Below, one piece after another: positions 1 through 12,558 of a stretch of DNA of 64,000 nt. The position numbers and the translations under genes are program-made. How positions within the stretch are numbered: position 1 is the stretch's first letter; every line of letters starts with the position of its first letter. The stretch is from Streptomyces sp. JJ38 (lineage in GTDB: Bacteria > Actinomycetota > Actinomycetes > Streptomycetales > Streptomycetaceae), in NCBI RefSeq assembly GCF_019303475.1, contig NZ_JABLSI010000003.1, positions 62,001 through 126,000 on the forward strand, given 5' to 3'. The notes below the pieces were generated by a model. That model did no database searches and was not told where the DNA came from. It saw nothing but the letters and a program-made list of their open reading frames with translations.

Positions 1-2139
1 CCGGAGGAACGCGAAGACGTTGTCGTCGGCGGCGTCGGCCTCGATCCAGGCGAAGCCGGAGGGCTGGGTGTCGCGCTCCCACAGGGCGGGGGTGGCCGTG
101 TAGACGGTGTTGAGGTCGCGGACGAGGTTCTGGACGCCGGCGTGGTCGCCGCGGGCGGAGTAGGCGGGGTCGAGGAGCCACCAGTCGGGGCCCTGGTCCT
201 CGCGCCACTCGCCGCCCTGGGCGAATTCCTGCCCCATGAAGAGGAGCTGCTTGCCGGGGTGGGCCCACATGTAGCCGAGGTAGGCGCGGTGGTTGGCGCG
301 CTGCTGCCACCAGTCTCCGGGCATCTTGGCGACGAGCGCGCCCTTGCCGTGCACGACCTCGTCGTGCGAGATGGGCAGCACGTAGTTCTCGCTGTAGGCG
401 TACACCATGGAGAACGTCATCTCGTTGTGGTGGTACTTGCGGTGGACGGGCTCCTTGGAGGCGTAGACGAGGGAGTCGTGCATCCAGCCCATGTTCCACT
501 TCAGGCCGAAGCCGAGGCCGCCGACGCCGTGCGGGCCGGTCTCGTGGGTGGGGCGGGTGACCCCGTCCCAGGCGGTGGACTCCTCGGCGACGGTGACGAC
601 GCCGGGGCAGCGCCGGTAGACGGTCGCGTTCATCTCCTGGAGGAACCGGACGGCGTCCAGGTTCTCCCGGCCGCCGTGCTCGTTGGGCGCCCAGTCGCCG
701 TACTCGCGCGAGTAGTCGAGGTAGAGCATGGAGGCGACGGCGTCGACGCGGAGCCCGTCGATGTGGAACTCCTCGCACCAGTACACGGCGTTGGCGACGA
801 GGAAGTTGCGGACCTCGGTGCGGCCGTAGTCGAACTCCAGGGTGCCCCAGTCGGGGTGTTCGGCGCGCCGGGGGTCGGGGTGCTCGTAGAGGGGGGTGCC
901 GTCGAAGCGGGCGAGGGCCCAGTCGTCCTTGGGGAAGTGGGCGGGCACCCAGTCCATGAGGACGCCGATGCCCTCGCGGTGCAGGGCGTCGACGAGGTAC
1001 CGGAAGTCGTCGGGGCCGCCCAGCCGTGCGGTGGGGGCGTAGTAGCCGGTGACCTGGTAGCCCCAGGATCCGCCGAACGGGTGCTCGCACACCGGCATGA
1101 GCTCCACATGGGTGAAGCCGAGGTCCTTGACGTAGCGCGGGAGCTGTTCCGCCAGCTCACGGTAGCCGAGCCCGGGGCGCCAGGAGGGCAGGTGCACCTC
1201 GTAGACCGAGAACGGGGACGCGTGGACGGGGCGGGCGGCGCGGCCGGCGAGCCACTCGGCGTCCTGCCAGGCGTACGTCGAGGACGTGACGACGGAGGCC
1301 GTGTCCGGCGGGCACTCGGTGCGCCGGGCCATGGGGTCGGCCCGCAGGCTGCGGACGCCGTCGGGGCCGTGGACGTCGAACTTGTAGCGCGTGCCCTCGC
1401 CGACGCCGGGGAGGAACAGCTCCCACACCCCGCTGGAGCCCAGGGAGCGCATGGGGCAGCCGGTGCCGTCCCAGTAGTTGAAGTCGCTGGCGAGCCGCAC
1501 GCCGAGCGCGTTGGGTGCCCAGACGGTGAAGCGGGTGCCGGCGACGCCGTCGACCGTCATCGGGTGGGCGCCGAGCGCCTGCCAGAGCTGTTCGTGGCGG
1601 CCCTCGGAGATGAGGTGCAGATCCAGCTCGCCGAGGGTGGGCAGGAAGCGGTAGGCGTCCTCGGTCTCCACCACGGTGCCGCCCTCGTAGGCGACCCGCA
1701 GCCGGTAGCTAGAGGGCCGCGCGCCGGGCAGCAGGCCGGCGAAGAGCCCGTCCGCCTCGTGTGGGAGCTGGGCCGAGCCGTCCGGCGTCACCACCGTCAC
1801 GCTGCGGGCGAAGGGGCGCAGCACGCGCACGACGTGGCCGTCGGCGACGGGGTGGAGGCCCAGCAAGCCGTGCGGGTCGTGGTGGGCTCCGGCGAGGAGC
1901 CGGGCGCGCTCGCCCTCGTCCAGCGCGGGGGCGACGCGTACGGCCAGCGGCGTGGCCGGCACCTCCTCGGCCGCCGGGGTGCGGGGCCGGGGTGCGGCCT
2001 GGCCGTCCGTGGCCGGTTTGCCGTCCGTGGCGGGCTTGCCGTCCGTGCCGGTCCGGGGGGCCTTCGCCGTCCTGGACGCCGACGACGCCGAGGGGGGCGC
2101 GGAGCGGAAGGTGTCGGGAACCTCGGGGCGGGGGGTCAC
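1..2139 (-). CDS. glgB: 1,4-alpha-glucan branching enzyme GlgB (3' end outside window)
   Basis: GH13 branching enzyme, which transfers glucan chains to make alpha-1,6 branches in glycogen or the GlgE-derived glucan. All 713 visible codons are open, and the C-terminal end lies left of position 1. The GTG start at 2139 overlaps the pep2 stop (GTGA), with an AGGAGG ribosome-binding site 8 bases upstream. A low-complexity N-terminal extension with an ATDGKP-type repeat precedes the CBM48-like domain ([20 protein letters not shown]). The catalytic barrel follows, with nucleophile region DGLRVDAV, acid region [11 protein letters not shown] and [10 protein letters not shown]. It lies directly behind the maltokinase gene, which fits the GlgE pathway, where GlgB branches the linear product. 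The identification is secure; only the missing tail limits the entry. Confidence 0.97.
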   Translation of the reverse strand, partial: MTPRPEVPDTFRSAPPSASSASRTAKAPRTGTDGKPATDGKPATDGQAAPRPRTPAAEEVPATPLAVRVAPALDEGERARLLAGAHHDPHGLLGLHPVADGHVVRVLRPFARSVTVVTPDGSAQLPHEADGLFAGLLPGARPSSYRLRVAYEGGTVVETEDAYRFLPTLGELDLHLISEGRHEQLWQALGAHPMTVDGVAGTRFTVWAPNALGVRLASDFNYWDGTGCPMRSLGSSGVWELFLPGVGEGTRYKFDVHGPDGVRSLRADPMARRTECPPDTASVVTSSTYAWQDAEWLAGRAARPVHASPFSVYEVHLPSWRPGLGYRELAEQLPRYVKDLGFTHVELMPVCEHPFGGSWGYQVTGYYAPTARLGGPDDFRYLVDALHREGIGVLMDWVPAHFPKDDWALARFDGTPLYEHPDPRRAEHPDWGTLEFDYGRTEVRNFLVANAVYWCEEFHIDGLRVDAVASMLYLDYSREYGDWAPNEHGGRENLDAVRFLQEMNATVYRRCPGVVTVAEESTAWDGVTRPTHETGPHGVGGLGFGLKWNMGWMHDSLVYASKEPVHRKYHHNEMTFSMVYAYSENYVLPISHDEVVHGKGALVAKMPGDWWQQRANHRAYLGYMWAHPGKQLLFMGQEFAQGGEWREDQGPDWWLLDPAYSARGDHAGVQNLVRDLNTVYTATPALWERDTQPSGFAWIEADAADDNVFAFLR

Positions 2140-3758
2140 GAGAGTGTCCTCCTGGGGGAGCGCGGGGTCTGTGCGAGGCGACGGACCGCGGCGAGCGGGA
2201 TGGGGAGCCAGTCGGGGCGGTGGTGGGCTTCGTAGAGCACCTCGTAGACGGCCTTGTCCGTCTCGTAGGCGCGTAGCAGGGCGGTGTGCTCACGGGGGTC
2301 GGTGCCGCTGCCCTCGGCGTAGCCGACGCAGAAGGCGTCCCGGTTGGCCTCCGCCCAGCGGCGGGCGAAGGGGGTGGCACCGCGCTGGCAGGCGGCGTAG
2401 TCGAAGGAGCGCAGCATCCCCGCGACGTCCTGGAGGACGGGCTGCGGACGGCGGCGCTCGGAGAGCCGCTTGGCGGGCTCGCCCTCGAAGTCGATCAGGG
2501 ACCACCGGCCCTTGGTGTCGTCGGCGCTGCGCAGCACCTGGCCGAGGTGCAGGTCGCCGTGGATGCGCTGGACCGGGCAGCCGCGGCCGGAGTGCGCGAG
2601 GTCGTCCACGGCGGCGAACGCCTCCCGCAGCCCGGCCCGGTAGGGGCGGAGCTGCGGCACGGCGTCGCAGGCGGCCTTGAGCCGGGCCGTCATGTCCCCG
2701 GCCAGCGAGGCCAGCGGGGCGCCCCGCAGCTCGGTGGTGGGCAGCGCGGTGGCCAGGGCGGTGTGGACCTCGGCGGTGGCCCGCCCCAGGGTGCGGGCGG
2801 CGCCGGTGAAGTCGGCGCGCCGGTGCAGGGCGTGCAGGGCGAGCCGCCAGCCGTCGCTGGAGCCGGGCAGGTAGGGCTGGAGGACGGCGAGGGTGACGGG
2901 GTCGTCCGCCTCGGCCTCGATCCAGGCCACCGGGGCGGGCACGCGGGCGCAGCCGGTGCGGGCGAGGGCGAGGGGCAGTTCCAGGTCGGGGTTGAGCCCG
3001 GGGCTGACTCGGCGGAACAGCTTGAGGATGAGCCGGTCGCCGTAGACGAGCGAGGAGTTGGACTGCTCGGCGCGCAGCGGACGGGCGGGCAGCTGCCCGG
3101 GGATGACGGCGCCCTCCTCGCGGACGAAGCGCAGGGAGCCGAGCCTGCCGGGGGTGCGCAGCCGTTCCAGCAGGACGGCCGTGAGCCGGGCGTCGGGGAC
3201 GGCGTCGTAGACGGCCCGTCCGGCGAGCGGGCCGGAGGCGGGCCGTCCGATGAGGGCGGGGGAGAGCGTCGGCGGCAGCACGTCGCGGACGCCGAGCAGC
3301 AGTTGGTAGCAGTCGGCGCTCTCGCCCTGGTGCGCGGTGAGCAGCAGGTGCAGCAGCCCCGGCGTCCGCCCGGTGCCGCTGCCGGTGCCCGGACAGGGGA
3401 GCAGCTCGGTGGCGGCGGTGAGGGTCAGGCCGTCCAGTGCCCGTCCCTTTCCGGCGAACCAGCGCTGCCGGGGCAGCCAGTGGGTCAGCATGGGGCTGAG
3501 GGAGCGCAGCAGCTCGGGGCCCGCACCGCTGCCGGTGAGCGGGGTGGTGCGGAGCGAGGCGCCGTCCGGCGTCGCGGTCAATGGATTCCTTCCCCCGGGC
3601 ACACGAAACGTAGGCAGAGTGTCCCGGAATGCGGCATCGGCTGTCCGGCTGTGCGGGACGTGTTGCGGGAGATCGACCGTGCGGAGGATGCGCTCACTGG
3701 GCCGCACGGGTGTCTCTACATGTGCCCACGGCGACGGGGACGTAACCGGCCCGGTCAT
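2136..3758 (-). CDS. pep2: Maltokinase Pep2/Mak
   Basis: ATP-dependent maltokinase, which converts maltose made by TreS into maltose-1-phosphate for GlgE. APH-like fold: a typical entry segment [12 protein letters not shown] near residue 93, the catalytic loop HGDLHLGQV and the metal-binding LIDFEGEP. The longest reading frame has 540 codons, about 80 more than the M. tuberculosis enzyme, and no ribosome-binding site lies before the ATG at 3758. A TTG at 3581 is preceded by GGGGGAAGGA at good spacing and would give about 481 residues, so I think it is the more likely start. The stop overlaps the glgB start. A strong hairpin separates it from treS, so pep2-glgB may have its own promoter. Confidence 0.92.
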   Translation of the reverse strand: MTGPVTSPSPWAHVETPVRPSERILRTVDLPQHVPHSRTADAAFRDTLPTFRVPGGRNPLTATPDGASLRTTPLTGSGAGPELLRSLSPMLTHWLPRQRWFAGKGRALDGLTLTAATELLPCPGTGSGTGRTPGLLHLLLTAHQGESADCYQLLLGVRDVLPPTLSPALIGRPASGPLAGRAVYDAVPDARLTAVLLERLRTPGRLGSLRFVREEGAVIPGQLPARPLRAEQSNSSLVYGDRLILKLFRRVSPGLNPDLELPLALARTGCARVPAPVAWIEAEADDPVTLAVLQPYLPGSSDGWRLALHALHRRADFTGAARTLGRATAEVHTALATALPTTELRGAPLASLAGDMTARLKAACDAVPQLRPYRAGLREAFAAVDDLAHSGRGCPVQRIHGDLHLGQVLRSADDTKGRWSLIDFEGEPAKRLSERRRPQPVLQDVAGMLRSFDYAACQRGATPFARRWAEANRDAFCVGYAEGSGTDPREHTALLRAYETDKAVYEVLYEAHHRPDWLPIPLAAVRRLAQTPRSPRRTLS

Positions 3759-3801
3759 GGTATTGCGGATTCGCCCCGGTCCGGGGCCTTCGCCGGGGGG
3801 T

Positions 3802-3836
3802 GGGTACGTCCCTCCCCGGCCGGGAGGGACGTACCC
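3802..3836. terminator. 15-bp perfect hairpin between treS and pep2
   Basis: The arms GGGTACGTCCCTCCC and GGGAGGGACGTACCC surround a 5-base loop, just past the treS stop. No T-run follows, as is common for Streptomyces terminators. It probably ends or attenuates treS transcripts before pep2. Confidence 0.7.
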
Positions 3837-3844
3837 GAGGGGCG

Positions 3845-7700
<3,856 letters not shown>

Positions 7701-8023
7701 GGGCTCTCACCTATGGTCGAGGGAAGGGATTTTGTACTTTGTATCCGCTTTACGGCGGCCGGAGGGTGTGCGCCCATGGCCGCTCCTGCCCGCGTTCACT
7801 CGGCCGGGCGTCTCGTCGCGCAGGTGGATTACCTGCCCATGCCGTGCCGTGCGGATGCCACGGACGTGTGAACTACTCGTAGGTAGTCCGAAACCCAGAG
7901 TGATCATGCCGGACGCCGGGCCCTTCGCGGCCCTCCGGCGGCCCGGTACGCGGGGGCGCGCACCCGGCGCAGAGAGGCGTGATCCGGGTGGATTCAGGAG
8001 AAAAACGGAAGGAAAGCGCCGTA
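7701..8023. promoter_or_regulatory. Divergent glgE/glgP intergenic region
   Basis: About 320 bases between the glgE start and the leader ORF before glgP. It must hold promoters in both directions. I see no convincing paired -35/-10 boxes. A short inverted repeat ACTAC-N6-GTAGT lies at about 7873-7888. Confidence 0.4.
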
Positions 8024-8068
8024 ATGCCGCGCGACGCCCACCCGTGCCCGGATACCTTCGAAAGGTGA
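8024..8068 (+). CDS. Putative 14-codon leader peptide translationally coupled to glgP
   Basis: ATG at 8024 reads 14 codons (starting MPRDAHPCP) to a TGA at 8066-8068. It is preceded at good spacing by GGAAGGAAAG (about 8008-8017), the best ribosome-binding site in the region. Its stop overlaps the glgP GTG start as GTGA. The glgP start itself has only a weak AAAGG directly before it, so ribosomes may reach glgP through this leader. The peptide has no run of a single amino acid that would suggest classical attenuation. It may also be chance. Confidence 0.4.
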   Translation: MPRDAHPCPDTFER

Positions 8069-10623
8069 AGGCCATCCGTCGCTTCTCCGTACGTCCCGTT
8101 CTTCCCGAGCCCCTCCGACCCCTCAGCGACCTCGCGCGCAACCTGCGCTGGTCCTGGCACCACGAAACCCGTGAGCTGTTCCGCTACGCCGACCCGGACG
8201 GCTGGCACGCGACCGGCGGTGACCCGCTGCGGCTGCTCGGCTCCGTCTCGGCCGGGCGGCTCGCCGAACTCGCCCACGACCGCCGCTTCCTCCGGCGCCT
8301 CAAACTGGGCGCCGGCGACCTGGGCGACTACCTGACCGAGCCGCGCTGGTACCAGAACGCCGCCGCCGACCTCCCGGCCGCCATCGCCTACTTCTCGCCC
8401 GAATTCGGCATCACCTCCGCCCTGCCCCAGTACTCCGGCGGTCTCGGCATCCTCGCCGGCGACCACCTCAAGGCCGCCAGCGACCTCGGCGTCCCGCTCA
8501 TCGGCGTCGGACTCCTCTACCGCCACGGCTACTTCCGCCAGTCCCTCTCCCGGGACGGCTGGCAGCAGGAGAGCTACCCCGTGCTGGACCCGGACGAGCT
8601 GCCGCTCGAACTCGTCCGCGAGCCGGACGGCACACCCGTCGACATCGCCCTGACCCTCCCCGGCGGGCGTACGCTGCACGCCCACGTCTGGCTCGCCCGG
8701 GTCGGCCGCGTCCCGCTGCTCCTGCTCGACTCCGACGTCGAGGAGAACGCCCCCGGCGAACGCGGCGTCACCGACCGGCTCTACGGCGGGGGTCGCGAGC
8801 AGCGCCTCCTGCAGGAGATGCTCCTCGGCATCGGCGGGGTGCGCGCCGTCCGCGCCTACTGCCGTCTCTCCGGCCACCGGGCCCCCGAGGTGTTCCACAC
8901 CAACGAGGGCCACGCCGGCTTCCTCGGCCTCGAACGCATCCGCGAGCTGCGCGCCGACGGCCTGCCCTTCGACGCGGCCCTGGAGGCCGTGCGCGCGGGC
9001 ACCGTCTTCACCACCCACACGCCCGTCCCGGCCGGGATCGACCGCTTCGACCGCTCCCTGATCAGCCGCTACTTCGGCGACGACGGCGAGCTGGCGGGCG
9101 TGGCCGCCGCCGACATCCTGGCCCTCGGTGTCGAGACCGCGCCCGAGGGGGACCCGGCCCTGTTCAACATGGCCGTCATGGGGCTGCGTCTGGCCCAGCG
9201 CGCCAACGGGGTATCCACCCTGCACGGCGCCGTCAGCCGCCGGATGTTCGCCGGGCTGTGGCCGGGGTTCGACGCCGCCGAGGTGCCCATCACCTCCATC
9301 ACCAACGGCGTCCACGCCCCCACCTGGGTCGCCCCCGAGATCACCGACCGCACGCCCCGACTCGCTGACGGCGAGCTCTGGGACCTCCGCCGCGACCTGC
9401 GCGAACAGCTCGTCGAGGAGGTGCGGCGACGGCTGCGCGACGCCTGGCGGGAACGCGGCGCCGCCGACGCGGAGCTGGGCTGGATCGACCACGTCCTCGA
9501 CCCCGACGTGCTGACCGTCGGCTTCGCCCGCCGCGTCCCCTCCTACAAGCGGCTCACCCTCATGCTGCGCGACCCCGACCGGCTGCGGCGGCTGCTGCTC
9601 CACCCCGAGCGGCCCGTCCAGCTCGTCGTCGCGGGCAAGGCGCACCCGGCGGACGACGGCGGCAAGCGCCTCATCCAGGACCTCGTCCACTTCGCCGACG
9701 ACCCCCGGGTGCGGCACCGCATCGTCTTCCTCCCCGACTACGGCATGGCCATGGCGCAGAAGCTCTACCCCGGCTGCGACGTCTGGCTGAACAACCCGCT
9801 GCGCCCCCTGGAGGCCTGCGGCACCAGCGGCATGAAGTCCGCCCTCAACGGCGGGCTCAACCTCTCGGTGCTCGACGGCTGGTGGGACGAGTGGTACGAG
9901 AGCGACTTCGGCTGGGCCATCCCCACCGCCGACGGACCGAGCGACGACGGGCCCGACGCCGAGCGGCGGGACGCCATCGAGGCCGCGGCCCTGTACTCGG
10001 CCCTGGAGGAGCAGGTCGCCCCCTGCTTCTACGACCGGCCGGAACGCTGGCTGGAGATGGTCCGTCAGACGCTCACGCGGCTCGGCCCGAAGGTGCTGGC
10101 CGACCGGATGGTCCGCGACTACGTGCAGGGGCTCTACGCGCCGGCCGCGCAGGCGCACCGCGTGCTCGACCCCGCCGTCGCCCCCAAGGCTCCCGGCGAG
10201 CTCGCCGCCTGGAAGGCCCGGGTGCGCTCCGCGTGGCCCCGGGTCCGCGTCGACCACGTGGAGGCCGCGGGCCCCGCCTCCGACTCGCTCGAACTCGGCG
10301 GCTGCCTCACCCTCCGCGTCCGGGTCACCCTCGGCGAGCTGGAACCGGCCGAGGTGGAGGTCCAGGCCGTCACCGGGCGGGTGGACCACAACGACACCAT
10401 CACCGATCCGGAGACCGTCGTCCTCAAGCCCGCCGGCCGCCCCGACCTCGACGGCCGCCGACTCTACGAGGGTGAGCTCGCCCTCGACCGCACCGGGCCC
10501 TTCGGCTACACCGTGCGCGTCCTGCCCACGCACCGGCTGCTCGCCGGGCCGGCCGAGCTGGGCCTCGCGGCCATGCCGACGGACGGCGCCGCCGTCACCG
10601 AGTCCGGCGTCCTGATGCGCTGA
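8065..10623 (+). CDS. glgP: Glycogen/alpha-glucan phosphorylase GlgP
   Basis: Pyridoxal-phosphate-dependent phosphorylase releasing glucose-1-phosphate from glucan chains. The chosen GTG start gives 852 residues beginning VKAIRRFSVRP, which aligns with the usual actinobacterial N-terminus MKA-RRFTVR; the open frame upstream to 7006 is a shadow of glgE. Landmarks: LPQYSGGLGILAGDHLKAAS, the FHTNEGHAGFL segment, TTHTPVPAGIDRF, SITNGVHAPTW, and the PLP-lysine region GTSGMKSALNGG. It belongs to the GT35 subgroup with an N-terminal DUF3417 domain. It is transcribed away from the synthesis genes, opposing GlgE/GlgB, and ends at a strong two-way terminator. Confidence 0.95.
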   Translation: MKAIRRFSVRPVLPEPLRPLSDLARNLRWSWHHETRELFRYADPDGWHATGGDPLRLLGSVSAGRLAELAHDRRFLRRLKLGAGDLGDYLTEPRWYQNAAADLPAAIAYFSPEFGITSALPQYSGGLGILAGDHLKAASDLGVPLIGVGLLYRHGYFRQSLSRDGWQQESYPVLDPDELPLELVREPDGTPVDIALTLPGGRTLHAHVWLARVGRVPLLLLDSDVEENAPGERGVTDRLYGGGREQRLLQEMLLGIGGVRAVRAYCRLSGHRAPEVFHTNEGHAGFLGLERIRELRADGLPFDAALEAVRAGTVFTTHTPVPAGIDRFDRSLISRYFGDDGELAGVAAADILALGVETAPEGDPALFNMAVMGLRLAQRANGVSTLHGAVSRRMFAGLWPGFDAAEVPITSITNGVHAPTWVAPEITDRTPRLADGELWDLRRDLREQLVEEVRRRLRDAWRERGAADAELGWIDHVLDPDVLTVGFARRVPSYKRLTLMLRDPDRLRRLLLHPERPVQLVVAGKAHPADDGGKRLIQDLVHFADDPRVRHRIVFLPDYGMAMAQKLYPGCDVWLNNPLRPLEACGTSGMKSALNGGLNLSVLDGWWDEWYESDFGWAIPTADGPSDDGPDAERRDAIEAAALYSALEEQVAPCFYDRPERWLEMVRQTLTRLGPKVLADRMVRDYVQGLYAPAAQAHRVLDPAVAPKAPGELAAWKARVRSAWPRVRVDHVEAAGPASDSLELGGCLTLRVRVTLGELEPAEVEVQAVTGRVDHNDTITDPETVVLKPAGRPDLDGRRLYEGELALDRTGPFGYTVRVLPTHRLLAGPAELGLAAMPTDGAAVTESGVLMR

Positions 10624-10628
10624 CGGCA

Positions 10629-10662
10629 CCGCCCGCGGCAGGCACGTGCCTGCCGCGGGCGG
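10629..10662. terminator. Bidirectional terminator, 17-bp perfect palindrome
   Basis: CCGCCCGCGGCAGGCAC is followed immediately by its exact reverse complement, centred between the convergent ends of glgP and the ABC exporter gene. It should stop transcription from both sides. Confidence 0.85.
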
Positions 10663-10668
10663 CGGCCC

Positions 10669-12558
10669 CTACGCGAGGCTCTCCCGCCAGGCGTGGTGGA
10701 GCTGGGCGAACCGGCCCTCGCCCGCGATCAGCTCGGCCGGGGTGCCGTCCTCCACGATGCGGCCGTCCGCCATCACGAGCACCCGGTCCGCGACCTCCAC
10801 CGTCGACAGCCGGTGCGCGATGACGACGGCGGTGCGGTCCCCCAGCACCGTGTGCATGGCCCGCTGCACGGCCTGTTCCCCCGGCACGTCCAGCGACGAG
10901 GTCGCCTCGTCCAGGATCAGCACCGCCGGGTCGGCCAGCAGCGCCCGGGCGAAGGACACGAGCTGCCGCTGGCCCGCGGAGATGCGGCTGCCGCGCTTGC
11001 GCACGTCCGTGTCGTAGCCGTCGGGCAGGGCGGCGATGAAGTCGTGCGCCCCGATCGCCTTCGCGGCCTGCTCGATCTCCGCGCGGGTCGCCTCCGGGCG
11101 GCCCAGCGCGATGTTCTCCGCCACCGTGCCGGAGAACAGGAACGACTCCTGCGTCACCATGACGACGCCGCGCCGCAGCTCCGGGGCCGACAGGTCCCGC
11201 AGGTCCGTGCCGTCCAGCAGGACGCGGCCGGCCGTCGGGTCGTAGAACCGGGCCAGCAGCTTCGCCAGCGTGGACTTGCCCGCGCCCGTGGCACCGACGA
11301 CGGCCACCGTCTGCCCGGCCGGGATCGTCAGGTCGAAGGGCGGCAGCACCTCGCCGCCCGTGCGGTAGCCGAAGCTGACCCGCTCGAAGACCACCGGGCG
11401 GCCCGGGCCCGTGCCCCGGGCGGCGGGCAGTTCCCGCGGCCGGGCGGGCTCGGGGATCCCGGGTGCCTGGGCCAGCAGCCCGGCGATCTTCTCCAGCGAG
11501 GCCGCGGCCGACTGGTAGGAGTTCAGGAACATCGCCAGCCGGTCGATCGGGTCGTACAGCCGCCGCACGTACAGTGCCGCCGCGGCCAGCGCGCCGAGCG
11601 CCAGCGTCCCGTCGGCCACCCGGTAGGCGCCCCAGAGCACGATCGCGGCGACCACGATGTTCGCCGTCAGCCGGGAGGAGACGACGTAACGGGCCATCTC
11701 CAGGATCGCGTCCCCGTTGCTCCGCAGGTGCGCGTGGTTGAGCCGGGCGAACGCCTCGTCGTTCGCCCGCTCCCGTCGGAAGGACTGCACCGGACGGATG
11801 CCGTTGAGCGTCTCCGCGAACTTCACGATGACGGCTGCCATGGCCGTCGACCGCTTGCGGAACACCCGCATCGACCGCTTCTGGAAGCTGCGCACCAGCA
11901 GGTACAGCGGGACGAAGGAGGCCAGCGCCGCCCCGCCGAGGCCCAGGTCCAGGTAGAGCAGGAGCAGTGCGATGTAGGCCACGGACACCGCGACGCCCAG
12001 CAGCTCCTGGAGCCCCTCGTCGAGCAGCTCGCGCAGCGCCTCGACATCCGTCGTCGCGCGGGAGATGAGCCGCCCCGAGGTGTAGCGGTCGTGGAAGTCC
12101 ACGCTGAGCGCCTGCGCGTGCCGGTAGATCCGGCCACGCAGTTCCAGCAGCACGCTCTGGTTGATCCGGGCCGCCGCGTGGACGAACGCGTGCTGCAGAC
12201 CGCCCGAGGCGAGGGCACACAGCGCGTAGGCCGCCGCCAGCGCGAACAGGGGGCCGTTGTTCCCGTCCCGCAGCGCCGGTACCGCGTCGTCGATCGCGAA
12301 CGCCACGAGCAGCGGGCTGCCCTGCACCGCCGCCTGCTGGGCCAGCAGCAGGAGGAAGGCCCAGGCGACCCGGGCGCGGTGCGGGCCCAGCAGCGAGCGC
12401 AGCAGAGCGCGGGGCGCGTCCTTCGGCGCGGGCAGTACGTCCCGGTCGAACGGATCGGGCTCTCGCGCCCCGCCCCCGGAGTCCTCCCGGGGCCCCGCCC
12501 CCGGCTCCGGCTCCGCGGAGCCGGAGCCGGCCGGGCTCGTCGTCGAAACGGTGGTCAC
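10669..12558 (-). CDS. ABC exporter subunit (TMD-NBD half-transporter), canonical Walker B
   Basis: Fused membrane-ATPase half-transporter of 629 residues. A charged, Gly/Pro-rich N-terminal tail of about 45 residues precedes a six-helix exporter domain, followed by the nucleotide-binding domain: Walker A GATGAGKST, signature ISAGQRQ (a variant of LSGGQ), Walker B LILDEATSSLD with the catalytic Glu, and the switch His in VIAHRLST. Its ATG overlaps the stop of the upstream exporter gene by 4 bases, so the two are co-translated and almost certainly form a heterodimer. It resembles mycobacterial Rv1272c/Rv1273c-type pairs. The substrate (lipid, peptide or drug) cannot be told from sequence. Confidence 0.93.
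   Translation of the reverse strand: MTTVSTTSPAGSGSAEPEPGAGPREDSGGGAREPDPFDRDVLPAPKDAPRALLRSLLGPHRARVAWAFLLLLAQQAAVQGSPLLVAFAIDDAVPALRDGNNGPLFALAAAYALCALASGGLQHAFVHAAARINQSVLLELRGRIYRHAQALSVDFHDRYTSGRLISRATTDVEALRELLDEGLQELLGVAVSVAYIALLLLYLDLGLGGAALASFVPLYLLVRSFQKRSMRVFRKRSTAMAAVIVKFAETLNGIRPVQSFRRERANDEAFARLNHAHLRSNGDAILEMARYVVSSRLTANIVVAAIVLWGAYRVADGTLALGALAAAALYVRRLYDPIDRLAMFLNSYQSAAASLEKIAGLLAQAPGIPEPARPRELPAARGTGPGRPVVFERVSFGYRTGGEVLPPFDLTIPAGQTVAVVGATGAGKSTLAKLLARFYDPTAGRVLLDGTDLRDLSAPELRRGVVMVTQESFLFSGTVAENIALGRPEATRAEIEQAAKAIGAHDFIAALPDGYDTDVRKRGSRISAGQRQLVSFARALLADPAVLILDEATSSLDVPGEQAVQRAMHTVLGDRTAVVIAHRLSTVEVADRVLVMADGRIVEDGTPAELIAGEGRFAQLHHAWRESLA

Noticed and set aside
142..2235. 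Long plus-strand open frames opposite glgB, pep2, treS, glgE and other minus-strand genes
   Set aside because: They are third-position shadows of high-GC coding DNA, rich in Gly/Val/Ala/His without motifs, while the minus-strand frames match well-known families.
7873..10629. 918-codon open frame on the minus strand opposite glgP
   Set aside because: Shadow of glgP; no recognisable domain and typical Gly/Val/Glu-rich shadow composition.
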